From the NCBI GenBank assembly GCA_002394665.1, contig DGUL01000007.1, positions 1 to 64,000 on the forward strand: DNA of 64,000 nucleotides, given 5' to 3'. Below, piece by piece: positions 9,213 to 18,122 of the stretch (position 1 is its first letter; every line of letters begins with the position of its first letter). Made by a program: the position numbers and the translations under genes. The notes beneath the pieces were generated by a model, which saw nothing but the letters and a program-made list of their open reading frames with translations, was not told where the DNA came from and searched no databases. Source of the stretch: Rickettsiales bacterium UBA4311. Lineage in GTDB: Bacteria; Pseudomonadota; Alphaproteobacteria; Rickettsiales; Deianiraeaceae.

Positions 9213-10424
9213 TCAACGAGCTCTCGAAGAGATTGCCTTAATTTTAAAACACAACACAAAGGAAATAAAAAGGAGCAACGATATCAAACATATTAACCCA
9301 AATTTACAATGAAAATAATTTGATAAAATACCAAACAATATATTTGAAAACACTGCAAGAATGCTACAAATTGTCATTGCTATTGAAATTGCTGTTCCTC
9401 TAATCGTTTTTTCAGATACAAATTCAAAATTCTTCTCAATGGAAACCTCTATTGAGGTGTAAAAAAACACAATTAAAAGACAAAAAAAATAAAAAATATA
9501 AGGGTTGTAAATAACAGAAGTGAACAAACCGAAACAAAGACAAATGGTTATAAAAAAAGAACATTTTTTTACAGAAAAACCTTTCTTTATTGCAATAAGC
9601 GAAAAAACAGCTCCGAGACCCATAAAAGTTTTCAAAACACCTCCACATAAAGCAAGTTCTACACTTGAAAAGCCCATATCAAGCAAAACCATACTTGAAA
9701 TACTATGAAACTGCCAAGCTAAAAATGAATTTATGCCGTAAAGAATTATCAAATATCTAAAACTCTTATTAAAACTAAACAAACCTATTAGCTTGTTTAA
9801 AATTGCTGAAATAGACTTTGAGTTAAAAGCTTTATGATATGCCCTACTTGCACTTGAAACGTACCTAATAAGTATCAAAATGGAAAAACTATTAGTTAGA
9901 ATACTGATATAAATCAAAAAGTCATAGCCGTGATGCTTTAACAACATTGAGGCAAAAAATGACATAATTGCTATGGAAATATTGTTGCAGAGATAATAAA
10001 GCGACATTGCTTTCGGAAAAAGCCTTATTTGCCTCTTAAAAGACATATTGTTGTAAATATACGAGCTAATTTTGCCATAAATTGAGCTATACGAAGCTCC
10101 ATCAAGAAGCATAGCAATGATAAAGCCATAAAAATTTGGAAAAAATAGCAACACAAAATAGCTTGCGAGTTTTAAAAATCTTCCAAGAATAAAGACAATT
10201 TTTGCTCCAAATCTATCAAATATAAACCCAAAAAGTGTATCGCAAAACAAACGCAAAACCCTTTTAGAAGTTATAATTATTGAAATCTGCAATGGCAACA
10301 TTCCATTATCTTTAAAATAAGGTATCAACACACAACAAATAAGAGAAGTATGCAAAACGCCAAAAGCGATTGTTGGTGTTATAAACTTAATCAAATTGAG
10401 ATGCATTTTTGATAAAATCGCCAT
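9213..10424 (-). CDS. MFS transporter (tandem paralogue 2)
   Basis: Second of two tandem major facilitator proteins (403 residues, ~12 membrane segments; loop GFIFDRFGAK). Shared blocks with its neighbour (GMLPLQIS, SMVLLDMG, RGTAISIAMT) show a local duplication followed by divergence. It is the first gene of a minus-strand unit with the second transporter and the exported hypothetical. The start at 10424 faces rpsD across a ~130-base divergent promoter region. The substrate cannot be read from sequence. Confidence 0.82.
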   Translation of the reverse strand: MAILSKMHLNLIKFITPTIAFGVLHTSLICCVLIPYFKDNGMLPLQISIIITSKRVLRLFCDTLFGFIFDRFGAKIVFILGRFLKLASYFVLLFFPNFYGFIIAMLLDGASYSSIYGKISSYIYNNMSFKRQIRLFPKAMSLYYLCNNISIAIMSFFASMLLKHHGYDFLIYISILTNSFSILILIRYVSSASRAYHKAFNSKSISAILNKLIGLFSFNKSFRYLIILYGINSFLAWQFHSISSMVLLDMGFSSVELALCGGVLKTFMGLGAVFSLIAIKKGFSVKKCSFFITICLCFGLFTSVIYNPYIFYFFCLLIVFFYTSIEVSIEKNFEFVSEKTIRGTAISIAMTICSILAVFSNILFGILSNYFHCKFGLICLISLLLFISFVLCFKIKAISSRAR

Positions 10425-10517
10425 TTATACAGCTCGCAACAATAAGATAATGCTTTTTTTATTTTTCAACTTTTGAAAAACAACGGATAACTTTCGTTGC
10501 AGTTGTGTTTTTTATAC

Positions 10518-10546
10518 TTGACTTTAATTTTATCAAAAAATATTTG
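10518..10546 (+). promoter_or_regulatory. Putative sigma70 promoter of rpsD
   Basis: TTGACT at 10518-10523, a 17-base spacer and TATTTG at 10541-10546. The predicted transcript would begin about 6 bases before the ATG at 10558, leaving no room for a Shine-Dalgarno sequence. Confidence 0.45.
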
Positions 10547-10557
10547 TTCCCTGCTTT

Positions 10558-11172
10558 ATGTCAAAAGTTAAGTATTCAAAGTTTAGATTGAGCCGTAGGA
10601 TTGGGAAAAGTGTTCACGGACATCCAAAAGATGCGATAAATTTTAGAAATTATTTCTGCGGACAACACGGGCAAACTGCAATTAGAAAGAATTCAGAATA
10701 CGCTGTTCAGTTAATTGCAAAACAAGCCATTAAATATCATCACAATATCATTGAAAAACAACTACGAAAATATTACGCTATGGCTTCAAATGCAAAGGGT
10801 GATACGAACGAAAACCTTGCTATTTTATTAAATCGTCGTTTGGATATAACTATTTTTAGACTTGGAATTGTTCCAACTATGTATTCTGCTTGTCAATTCG
10901 TTTCACATAGACACGTTTTGGTTAATGGTAAAGTTGTAAATGTTCGCTCCTATCTCTTAAAAGAAGGTGATGTTATAACAATAGACGAAAAGGCAAAAAA
11001 CCTTGACCTCGTTAAGGCTTCAATTTCAAGAAATGATAGAAGCATACCTCCTTATCTTTCTGCTGATGATAAAAATATGGAGTATAAATATGTTCGTTAT
11101 CCTTCTATCGGAGAGATACCTTATCCATTTAGAGCAGAATTTAATTTAATCATTGAATTCTATTCAAGATAA
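10558..11172 (+). CDS. rpsD: 30S ribosomal protein S4
   Basis: S4 (uS4) nucleates 30S assembly by binding 16S rRNA. The 204 residues fit. The S4 RNA-binding domain is clear (RRLDITIFRLG ... SACQFVSHRHVLVNGK), and the C-terminus EFNLIIEFYSR is typical. The gene is followed within 25 bases by the carboxylase beta subunit on the same strand. Confidence 0.97.
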   Translation: MSKVKYSKFRLSRRIGKSVHGHPKDAINFRNYFCGQHGQTAIRKNSEYAVQLIAKQAIKYHHNIIEKQLRKYYAMASNAKGDTNENLAILLNRRLDITIFRLGIVPTMYSACQFVSHRHVLVNGKVVNVRSYLLKEGDVITIDEKAKNLDLVKASISRNDRSIPPYLSADDKNMEYKYVRYPSIGEIPYPFRAEFNLIIEFYSR

Positions 11173-11195
11173 TTTTGCTCGTTTGTTTTTCTTAT

Positions 11196-12734
11196 ATGGC
11201 TAACAACGACGCTGTTTTTAATCTTCTACAAAAGAAAGGCTTGATAAAAGATGGTGTCGGTGATGCTGTTTTAAAACAACATCAAAAGAATAAGCTTACT
11301 GCGAGAGAGAGATTGGGAGTTTTGCTTGACGAAGGCTCTTTTCAAGAATTCGGAATTTTTATAAGGCATCGTTCAACAAATTTCGGGCTTGCTGAAAAAG
11401 ATTTACCCTGCGACGGCGTGATTACTGGTTGCGGAACTATTTTTGGTCGTCCTGTTTTTGTTTATAGTCAAGATTTTTCAGTTGCTGGTGGATCTCTTGG
11501 AGAAATGCACGCCGAAAAAATAACAGCTTTACAAAAAAAAGCTCTGGAAATGAGATGTCCGATTATAGGAATAAACGACTCCGGTGGAGCACGAATTCAA
11601 GAAGGAATTGACGCTTTAAATGGCTATGGCGAGATTTTTCAAAACAACATAGATGCGTCTGGTGTAATTCCACAAATCTCTGTAATTATGGGGCCTTGTG
11701 CCGGTGGTGCGGCCTATTCCCCTGCTCTAACGGATTTTACAATAATGTCTCGTGGAACTTCTTATATGTTTATCACTGGGCCTAATGTTGTAAAAGCAAC
11801 TACCGGTGAAGACGTTTCTTTTGAAGAACTTGGTGGAGCTTCTTCGCATACAAAAATAAGTGGTGTTGCCGACTTAGCTTTTGACAACGATGTTGAGACA
11901 TTGCTTGAAGTTCGTCGCCTTATTTCGTTTTTGCCACTATCCAATACCGATACAAACAAGAGGACGATAACCGAAATACCTAAGACAATCCCAAGCTGTG
12001 AAATATTAAATAATATCATTCCAGAAAACAAGCTACAACCATATAATATAAAAGATGTAATATTAAACGTTGTTGACAACGGCGACTTTTTTGAAATTCA
12101 ACCTGATTATGCAAAAAATATAGTTATAGGTTTTGGTAGAATTTTTGGTAAATCCATCGGTATTGTAGCTAATCAACCAATGGAAATTGCAGGTTGTGTT
12201 GATATAAAAGCTTCACGCAAAGCCGCAAGGTTTGTGCGTTTTTGCGACGCCTTTAACATTCCAATTGTAAGCCTTGTTGATGTGCCGGGATTTTTACCAG
12301 GCAAAGACCAAGAGCACGGTGCTATTATCAGGCACGGAGCAAAATTGCTTTACGCATATGGCGAAGCGACCGTTCCAAAAATATCAATAGTTTTACGAAA
12401 ATCTTACGGCGGTTCTTATATCGTTATGGGGGCAAAAAGTATGACAAATGACTTAAATTATGCTTGGCCAAATGCTGAAATTGCGGTATTAGGAGGAAAA
12501 CAGGCTGGCGAAATACTTTTTAAAAAACATTGTAGAGACGAAAATGAATACAACGAGAAAATTCAAGAATACGAAGAGAAGTTTTGCAATCCATATTATG
12601 CTGCATCTCGTGGCTATATTGATGATGTGATTGAGCCGTCAAAAACTCGTGAAATTATTCATAGAGGACTTGAAATTTTGGCACATAAAAAAACTCAAAA
12701 ACCTTGGAAGAAACACGATAATCTGCCGATGTAA
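11196..12734 (+). CDS. pccB: Propionyl-CoA carboxylase-type beta subunit (carboxyltransferase)
   Basis: Carboxyltransferase subunit that moves CO2 from biotin to an acyl-CoA. The 512 residues carry KLTARERLGVLLDEGSF, the acyl-CoA site GINDSGGARIQEG, GPCAGGAAYSPA and the C-terminal KSYGGSYIVMG with GAEIAVLGGKQ-like sequence. ATG 11196 is preferred to the TTG at 11175 because relatives start near MANND. No biotin carboxylase/BCCP (pccA) gene lies nearby, so the partner must be encoded elsewhere. Propionyl-CoA carboxylase is common in alphaproteobacterial intracellular lineages; other acyl-CoA substrates cannot be excluded. Confidence 0.9.
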   Translation: MANNDAVFNLLQKKGLIKDGVGDAVLKQHQKNKLTARERLGVLLDEGSFQEFGIFIRHRSTNFGLAEKDLPCDGVITGCGTIFGRPVFVYSQDFSVAGGSLGEMHAEKITALQKKALEMRCPIIGINDSGGARIQEGIDALNGYGEIFQNNIDASGVIPQISVIMGPCAGGAAYSPALTDFTIMSRGTSYMFITGPNVVKATTGEDVSFEELGGASSHTKISGVADLAFDNDVETLLEVRRLISFLPLSNTDTNKRTITEIPKTIPSCEILNNIIPENKLQPYNIKDVILNVVDNGDFFEIQPDYAKNIVIGFGRIFGKSIGIVANQPMEIAGCVDIKASRKAARFVRFCDAFNIPIVSLVDVPGFLPGKDQEHGAIIRHGAKLLYAYGEATVPKISIVLRKSYGGSYIVMGAKSMTNDLNYAWPNAEIAVLGGKQAGEILFKKHCRDENEYNEKIQEYEEKFCNPYYAASRGYIDDVIEPSKTREIIHRGLEILAHKKTQKPWKKHDNLPM

Positions 12735-12965
12735 AGTGTAAATTAATTTAATCTTTTTTTTAGGAAAAGATAAAACTGAAAAAAGTTTAAAGCTCCTTAA
12801 ACTTATAAGGAATTTCTTACAACTTATCAATATAAAATAAAAACAATTAGTTAAATGCACTCATACCTTTTTTTGTAAAACAGAAGCAAGAGAAAAGGAT
12901 AAACGATAAAACCTTGTAATTTTAAACAGATAAGAAAAAATTGCCTTTCCCAGTTAGTAAAATCA

Positions 12966-14669
12966 TTATCTGCTTATAGTTGCCAAAATCAAACTTTTAA
13001 ACAACGGGTGGCTGTCAAATGGACGACTTTTAAATTCTGGATGAAACTGACAAGAAACAAAAAATTTATGTTCTGGTATTTCGAACATTTCAGGTATTCT
13101 TAAACCACTGAACTCACCTTTAACTTTTGCAAAGGCTGAGAATTTTCCGCCGTTTTTTTCTATTACATCAATATAATCGCTGTTTATCTCATATCTATGG
13201 CGATGGCGTTCCTTTATTTCATCGTCTCCATAAATTTTTATTGCTAATGTCCTTGGCTCCAATAACGAGGTATATTCGCCCAGCCTCATCGTTCCACCAA
13301 GGTCGTAATCATGTGTTCTCTCCTCAATGTCTCCATTGTTGCATTGCCATTTTTTCATCAAACAAACAACGGGGTTTTTACATTTTTCATCAAACTCAGC
13401 CGAATTGGCATCTTTTATACCAACGACATTTCTGACGAACTCAATGACAGCAACTTGCATACCTAAACATATGCCTAAGAATGGAACATTATGTTCACGA
13501 GCATACTTTACAGCCTCTATTTTTCCGGCAACACCATCCAAACCGAAACCGCCCGGAACAATCATACAATCAATATTGTTTAAAATCCTTTCAGTGTCAG
13601 AACCCTCTAACTCATGCGATTTTATCCACTTAATTTCTGTATTAACTTTGTTGGCAAAACCTGCATGTTTAATAGCTTCAAACAATGACTTATAACAATC
13701 GTTCGCATCGGTATATTTTCCGACAATCCCAACTTTGACAAGCGGTAAAGTATTATCGTGTTTCCTTATTGCGTACTCATTCCATTTTGACAATCTATTT
13801 ATTTCTTCATCATCGTTTTCATATTCTATTTTAAAGTGATCAAAAATAACCTTTGAAAGCCCCTGTTTGGCATAAATATAAGGCAAAGAATAAATTTCAT
13901 CAACATCCGGAGCAAGTAAAACATTTTCGTCATCAACATTGCAAAACATTGCTATTTTCTTGCAATCTTTGTCCGTAATCTTCCCTTGCGTTCTGCACAT
14001 TATTGCGTCTGGAATTATACCCGCTTGCATAAGCATTTTTACAGAATGCTGTGTTGGCTTTGTTTTGATTTCATTTGTTTGTTCTAAAAATGGTACATAA
14101 GACAAATGAATAAACATCACATTTCTATAACCAAAATCGGCTCGCATTTGACGAATAGCTTCAAGAAACGGAGTACTTTCAATGTCGCCAACGGTTCCAC
14201 CTACTTCTATAATATTAAAATCGTATTTATCTGCATCGTAAAGCAGGAACTCTTTTATTAAATTCGTCACGTGAGGAACAACCTGCACGGTTTTGCCAAG
14301 ATAAAAACCTTTTCTTTCTCGTTTTAAAAGCTTCTGATAAATTTTTCCACTTGTCGTTGTGCTATAAAAATTCGTTTCAATTCCTGCTATTCTTTCGTAA
14401 TTTCCTAAGTCCAAATCCGCTTCCGTTCCGTCGTTAGTGACATAAACTTCGCCGTGCTGAATTGGGTTCATAGTACCCGGGTCAACGTTGAGATATGGAT
14501 CCATTTTTTTTAAATTAACATTAAAACCATACTCTTTTAAAATACATCCAGTAGAAGCCGATACCAAACCCTTGCCAAGCGACGATAAAACCCCGCCAGT
14601 TATAAAAATAAATTTTGGCGATTTTTCATTTTTTGTAATATCCCTGCTATTCTCCTCGTTGTTTCCCAT
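12966..14669 (-). CDS. pyrG: CTP synthase
   Basis: Converts UTP to CTP using glutamine, the last step of pyrimidine nucleotide synthesis. The synthase domain carries FITGGVLSSLGKGLVSAS (P-loop), KMDPYLNVDPGTM and EVGGTVGDIES. The C-terminal class-I amidotransferase domain has GICLGMQ with the nucleophile Cys and QFHPEF with the catalytic His. Length 567 is slightly above the usual ~545. No downstream partner gene; the ~230-base gap to pccB holds no recognised gene. Confidence 0.97.
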   Translation of the reverse strand: MGNNEENSRDITKNEKSPKFIFITGGVLSSLGKGLVSASTGCILKEYGFNVNLKKMDPYLNVDPGTMNPIQHGEVYVTNDGTEADLDLGNYERIAGIETNFYSTTTSGKIYQKLLKRERKGFYLGKTVQVVPHVTNLIKEFLLYDADKYDFNIIEVGGTVGDIESTPFLEAIRQMRADFGYRNVMFIHLSYVPFLEQTNEIKTKPTQHSVKMLMQAGIIPDAIMCRTQGKITDKDCKKIAMFCNVDDENVLLAPDVDEIYSLPYIYAKQGLSKVIFDHFKIEYENDDEEINRLSKWNEYAIRKHDNTLPLVKVGIVGKYTDANDCYKSLFEAIKHAGFANKVNTEIKWIKSHELEGSDTERILNNIDCMIVPGGFGLDGVAGKIEAVKYAREHNVPFLGICLGMQVAVIEFVRNVVGIKDANSAEFDEKCKNPVVCLMKKWQCNNGDIEERTHDYDLGGTMRLGEYTSLLEPRTLAIKIYGDDEIKERHRHRYEINSDYIDVIEKNGGKFSAFAKVKGEFSGLRIPEMFEIPEHKFFVSCQFHPEFKSRPFDSHPLFKSLILATISR

Positions 14670-14763
14670 AAAACAAAACTAAAACACTTTTCAATAAATA
14701 ATTTTCAAGAAATGTTTTTTTATTTTTTATTTTTTTGTAGAATGATTACGTTGATATTTTTTT

Positions 14764-14970
14764 ATGACTACAAAAACTTATTCTTTTTCTTCTGTTAGTT
14801 GTTATCAAAATAATAACGGCAAAGAAAGTTTTTATAATGCAAAAAGAGAAAACGACAATGGCAGAATAAAATTTGAAGAAACAAAAAGCAAAAACGGAAT
14901 AACGACAACAAGATACTACGACAACAAACTTAAAATTGATGGAAAAGCAGAAAAATTACTTCGCAAATAA
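14764..14970 (+). CDS. Small protein with faint resemblance to myeloid leukemia factor (MLF) motif
   Basis: A 68-residue reading frame starting MTTKTYSFSSVSCYQNNNG. The order SFSSVS-Y-NNNGKESFY-A ... GRIKFEETKSKNG resembles the conserved block of eukaryotic MLF proteins (FSSST-Y ... KVFQAS ... GGIKETRK ... SGLEKM), but the match is short and from memory. The frame is isolated, divergent from pyrG, in A+T-rich sequence, and could be spurious or a fragment. No function assigned. Confidence 0.35.
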   Translation: MTTKTYSFSSVSCYQNNNGKESFYNAKRENDNGRIKFEETKSKNGITTTRYYDNKLKIDGKAEKLLRK

Positions 14971-15039
14971 CAATGAGGAGAATAGCCAAAAAAAAAACAC
15001 AGACAATAACAATATTTGTCCGCCTATTTTCTAAAAACT

Positions 15040-15300
15040 TTAACCCTCTACTTTTTGCACCGAAACGAGCGTTCTTTGATTCTTTGTTTTCTTAAAAACA
15101 ACGATGCCGTCTTCCATTGCATAAATTGTATGATCCCTACCAATGCCAACATTATCTTTTGGATAATAGTGAGTTCCTCGTTGTCTGATAATTATAGCCC
15201 CTTTCGTAATATAACCACCGCCACAAACTTTCAAACCAAGCCTACGACCAGCAGAATCGCGACCATTTTTTGTAGAACCACCAGCTTTATGATGTGCCAT
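15040..15300 (-). CDS. rpmA: 50S ribosomal protein L27
   Basis: L27 (bL27) reaches the peptidyl transferase centre through its N-terminus. The sequence MAHHKAGGSTKNGRDS is diagnostic, followed by RRLGLKVCGGG and RQRGTHYYPKDNVG; 86 residues fit. It lies 18 bases downstream of rplU, the standard rplU-rpmA pair. Confidence 0.97.
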   Translation of the reverse strand: MAHHKAGGSTKNGRDSAGRRLGLKVCGGGYITKGAIIIRQRGTHYYPKDNVGIGRDHTIYAMEDGIVVFKKTKNQRTLVSVQKVEG

Positions 15301-15317
15301 AAAATAAAACTAAAAAA

Positions 15318-15635
15318 CTAACCCTCCAAATCAATACTATCAATCAAGACCAATGTCTTATATTGTCTATGCCCTCTTGTTCGTGTGTAATCTTTTCTTC
15401 TCTTCTTCTTGAAAGAGATAACTTTATTATCCCTGAATTGTTTAACAATGGTTCCGTTAACAGTATATTTTTTTAACCTTGAAGCTTCAAGAACGACATC
15501 CTCGCTGTCTGACAACAAAACAAGATTTTTAAAAGAAACTTTGTCGCCAACATTACCCTCAATTTTTTCAAAAATACACCCCTCACTTGGGACAATCCTG
15601 TATTGCCTACTGCCAAAAGCAACTACACCAAACAT
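15318..15635 (-). CDS. rplU: 50S ribosomal protein L21
   Basis: L21 (bL21) binds 23S rRNA domain VI. ATG 15635 gives MFGVVAFGSRQYRIV, matching L21 N-termini; a longer frame to 15680 adds residues absent from the family. Signature RRKDYTRTRGHRQYKTLV is near the C-terminus. Forms an operon with rpmA. Confidence 0.95.
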   Translation of the reverse strand: MFGVVAFGSRQYRIVPSEGCIFEKIEGNVGDKVSFKNLVLLSDSEDVVLEASRLKKYTVNGTIVKQFRDNKVISFKKKRRKDYTRTRGHRQYKTLVLIDSIDLEG

Positions 15636-15700
15636 AGCAATTGCACTCGTTGTGTAAAAAGAGCATAAAATAAATGTCAATCTTTTTTTAAAACCTTTAT

Positions 15701-15710
15701 TTGACTTTTA
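15701..15710 (+). promoter_or_regulatory. Putative -35 element of the EamA transporter gene
   Basis: TTGACTTTTA, 42 bases before the ATG at 15743. The same decamer or a close variant lies just upstream of several other genes in this window. A good -10 box is not evident here. Confidence 0.3.
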
Positions 15711-15742
15711 TAACAAAGGTTCAGGCTAATCAACGCCAATTG

Positions 15743-16627
15743 ATGCAAATATCAAAAAAACATCTTACTATAATAGGTATCCTTTTTTACCTTGCAGGCA
15801 TGGTAAGTTGTGCTTCATTAAATGTCTTTATGGTGGAAGCCATAAACGATTATAACCTGCCTATAATGGAAGTTATGTTTTTCCGTCAACTATTTATTTT
15901 TCTATTTCTTCTACCAATAATGGTAAAAAATCGCTTCAATTTTTTTGAAAAAACTGCTTTAAAAGAAAACTTCAAAAGAAACTTAATGCTTTCTTTTTCG
16001 ACTTCACTTTTATACATTGGAATGTCAAGAATACCGCTAAATGAAGCAACTTCTATCACTTTTTTAACGCCAATATTGGCTGTCTTTTTAGCAGTAAAAC
16101 TATTAGGCGAGAAAGCTCCAAGAACGATAAATTATGCCTTTGTTATTGCAATAATTGGTGTTTTGATTGTCAAAAAACCAAGTTTTAGCGAAAATGATGC
16201 CATGCTTGGTTATGGTGCACTTTTACTTTACACTTGTATTCGTTCTTATGTTGTAATAATCGATAAAAGATTGACGACAACATTTACACCTATGACAATG
16301 ATGTTTTATAGTTGCATCATTCTTGGACTTTTTGCCGGTTGTTTCTTTCCGCTTTTTATCGCAGTTCCTTTAAGTGCTTTAAAGTACATCGCAATATCTG
16401 GGTTTTTATTTTTTGTTGAATATTATTGCATATTTAGAGCACTAAAACTTTGTAATGCTGTAATTCTTCAACCTTTGGATTTTTCTAAGTTGATATTTAC
16501 AATGATATTTTCTTACATTTTCTTGGGTCAACAAGTGAATGCACATCAAATTATTGGCGGAAGCATTATTATACTTGGTTATCTAATAGTGTTTATAGAA
16601 ACAAAAATAAAGAACACGGCAAAATAG
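15743..16627 (+). CDS. DMT-family (EamA) transporter, SAM-importer-like
   Basis: Ten-helix drug/metabolite transporter protein of 294 residues with two EamA repeats (first around residues 10-135, second around 150-285). Segments such as NEATSITFLTPILAVFLA, GEKAPR, and ISGFLFFVEYYCIFRALK recall the S-adenosylmethionine importer of rickettsiae, so uptake of a host metabolite is a reasonable guess. ATG 15743 is preferred to TTG 15701, which belongs to a -35-like element. The last ~70 bases of its second EamA repeat recur almost perfectly beyond the next gene. Confidence 0.78.
   Translation: MQISKKHLTIIGILFYLAGMVSCASLNVFMVEAINDYNLPIMEVMFFRQLFIFLFLLPIMVKNRFNFFEKTALKENFKRNLMLSFSTSLLYIGMSRIPLNEATSITFLTPILAVFLAVKLLGEKAPRTINYAFVIAIIGVLIVKKPSFSENDAMLGYGALLLYTCIRSYVVIIDKRLTTTFTPMTMMFYSCIILGLFAGCFFPLFIAVPLSALKYIAISGFLFFVEYYCIFRALKLCNAVILQPLDFSKLIFTMIFSYIFLGQQVNAHQIIGGSIIILGYLIVFIETKIKNTAK
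16491..16560 (+). repeat. 70-bp direct repeat, copy A (inside EamA gene)
   Basis: Matches 17883-17952 with one mismatch (C at 16500, T at 17892); the last 60 bases are identical. It encodes MIFSYIFLGQQVNAHQIIGG of the transporter. The effector-like gene lies between the copies. Confidence 0.95.
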
Positions 16628-16663
16628 TTTAACTCCAACAAATGTAAATAACGCACAAACGTA

Positions 16664-17866
16664 CTAAACAATAATGCAAGTACAAGATACGTCGTTGTTT
16701 TTTTGTTTTTTGTTATTGTCTTCTTCTTTATTATGCTGTGGTTCTTCATTTTTGATATTGTTATTTACAGATTGCTCATCCATTATTGTGTTATCTTCTT
16801 TTTCTTGTTGCGACATTTTCTCCTCACCGATATTCCACCACGTACGATGTCCTTCGTCAAAGAATTGACGTGCGAAATTATTACGACACTTGTACATACT
16901 GGCGATAACATCGTCGTACATAGAAACACCTTTTTTTTCATATTGTAATAATGACATATAACTGCTTATCATATTTTCAAGTTCTGTGTTTTTGTCGTTT
17001 TTTGAATTTGCAAAAATAATCCCATTTTCAACAAATATGCCACTTCCATGATCCATGCGACTACAAAACACTAATTTGTAATTCAAAATATCGTCATCAT
17101 TATCTACATTGTCCTTTTTTTTGGTTTTTCTTAACTTTACATTTTGTTTTACAATATCTCCTTGTGCAGTTTGTATCATATCAAAATCGTGATAAAGCAA
17201 CGTAAAATCATCTGCTTTAATCAAATCTGATTTTTTCTTATCGTTTTTTTCAATTGCGAGTTCTTTCAACTTACGCGGTTTTAGTAATAATAGCATACGA
17301 ACACAATCAACAAGATTACCCATTGTATCCCCTTTTAAAGTCGTGCTGTGGTTACGCTTTTGTTTATTGGCATTTATCATACCATCGATATGTTTAACAA
17401 AATCAGGATGTTCGTTTTTATCTAATTTTTTTATAAAATCTTCATAATCAACTAAGTAGCAATTTGGAATACTTTTGACAATCTTTTTTAACTCAATTTC
17501 ATCTTCTTTTTTAGTTATCATACGGCTATCATAAACCAGTATACAAGCTTCATTTTTTTCTTTCATCTTTTTGCACTCGCCTTTCAACGTCTCTACATAG
17601 TCAATAAATGCATATTGCTCCGTCACCTTGTCTTTCTCATAGTTTGAATATATATATTCTCTCTCCCTATTACTCTCATATGCAGGTTTTTCACCTGATT
17701 TCCAATAATGTACACTTATCTTTCGTTCTCTTGGCAAACCACCGCCAAACCACATCATTACGTGTGTGATACCGCCTGGCACTAATAAATCGAGTTCTGT
17801 TGATTTTTCTTCTTCATTTTCCATACAAGGTTCGCTACTAAATACCAAATTATCAAAAATTTGCAA
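16664..17866 (-). CDS. Putative effector: toxin-type (TcdA/TcdB-like, GT44) glycosyltransferase with C-terminal CaaX box
   Basis: 400 residues. The N-terminal GITHVMMWFGGGLP (32-45) followed by Trp55 resembles the IHFIWIGG...W entry of clostridial toxin glycosyltransferases. VDCVR (186-190) parallels their SDILR nucleotide-sugar site, and YHDFDM (225-230) parallels the metal-binding YLDVDML DXD motif. NGIIFANSKN (281-290) parallels a later conserved strand. The last four residues are C-I-I-V (397-400), a canonical CaaX prenylation signal, with another Cys at 395, behind an acidic/Asn-rich linker. No Sec signal. Inference: a protein injected into the host, lipidated by host prenyltransferase, that glycosylates membrane GTPases. 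The family match is by motif recognition; substrate and activity are untested. The gene sits in a recombinant block bracketed by a 70-bp repeat. Confidence 0.55.
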   Translation of the reverse strand: MQIFDNLVFSSEPCMENEEEKSTELDLLVPGGITHVMMWFGGGLPRERKISVHYWKSGEKPAYESNREREYIYSNYEKDKVTEQYAFIDYVETLKGECKKMKEKNEACILVYDSRMITKKEDEIELKKIVKSIPNCYLVDYEDFIKKLDKNEHPDFVKHIDGMINANKQKRNHSTTLKGDTMGNLVDCVRMLLLLKPRKLKELAIEKNDKKKSDLIKADDFTLLYHDFDMIQTAQGDIVKQNVKLRKTKKKDNVDNDDDILNYKLVFCSRMDHGSGIFVENGIIFANSKNDKNTELENMISSYMSLLQYEKKGVSMYDDVIASMYKCRNNFARQFFDEGHRTWWNIGEEKMSQQEKEDNTIMDEQSVNNNIKNEEPQHNKEEDNNKKQKNNDVSCTCIIV

Positions 17867-17882
17867 TTAAAATCACCAATAA

Positions 17883-17952
17883 TGATATTTATAATGATAT
17901 TTTCTTACATTTTCTTGGGTCAACAAGTGAATGCACATCAAATTATTGGCGG
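17883..17952 (+). repeat. 70-bp direct repeat, copy B
   Basis: Second copy of the EamA segment (69/70 identical to 16491-16560), embedded in the transporter remnant. Confidence 0.95.
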
Positions 17953-18013
17953 TCTGATTATTGTTTCTGGGTATAGCCCGATTTTAATTGGAAAGTTCCA
18001 TAAAAACAACTAG
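17893..18013 (+). pseudogene. 3' remnant of a second EamA transporter gene
   Basis: Starting at the repeat the frame reads MIFSYIFLGQQVNAHQIIGG, then LIIVSGYSPILIGKFHKNN and stop, which is the last helix of an EamA protein. Beyond the 60 identical bases it differs from the intact gene, so it derives from a paralogue or a diverged second copy. The rest of the gene is missing upstream. The remaining sequence to 18122 holds no recognisable gene. Confidence 0.75.
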
Positions 18014-18122
18014 AAGAAAAAAATTTAATTTTGACTTTAATTGATAATAAATCTGAACTATCTGTAATGGTCTTTGTATCGTTTTATATAAAAACAGCAA
18101 AAAACTTTATTCACACCTTATT

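Noticed and set aside
12735..12965. Small RNA or tRNA in the gap between pccB and pyrG
   Set aside because: No cloverleaf or conserved tRNA bases; only a weak A/T-rich hairpin (TCCTTA...TAAGGA).
16491..17952. The 70-bp repeat as a transposon target duplication
   Set aside because: Far too long for any known target duplication, and it encodes the transporter tail; it is a recombination or gene-duplication product.
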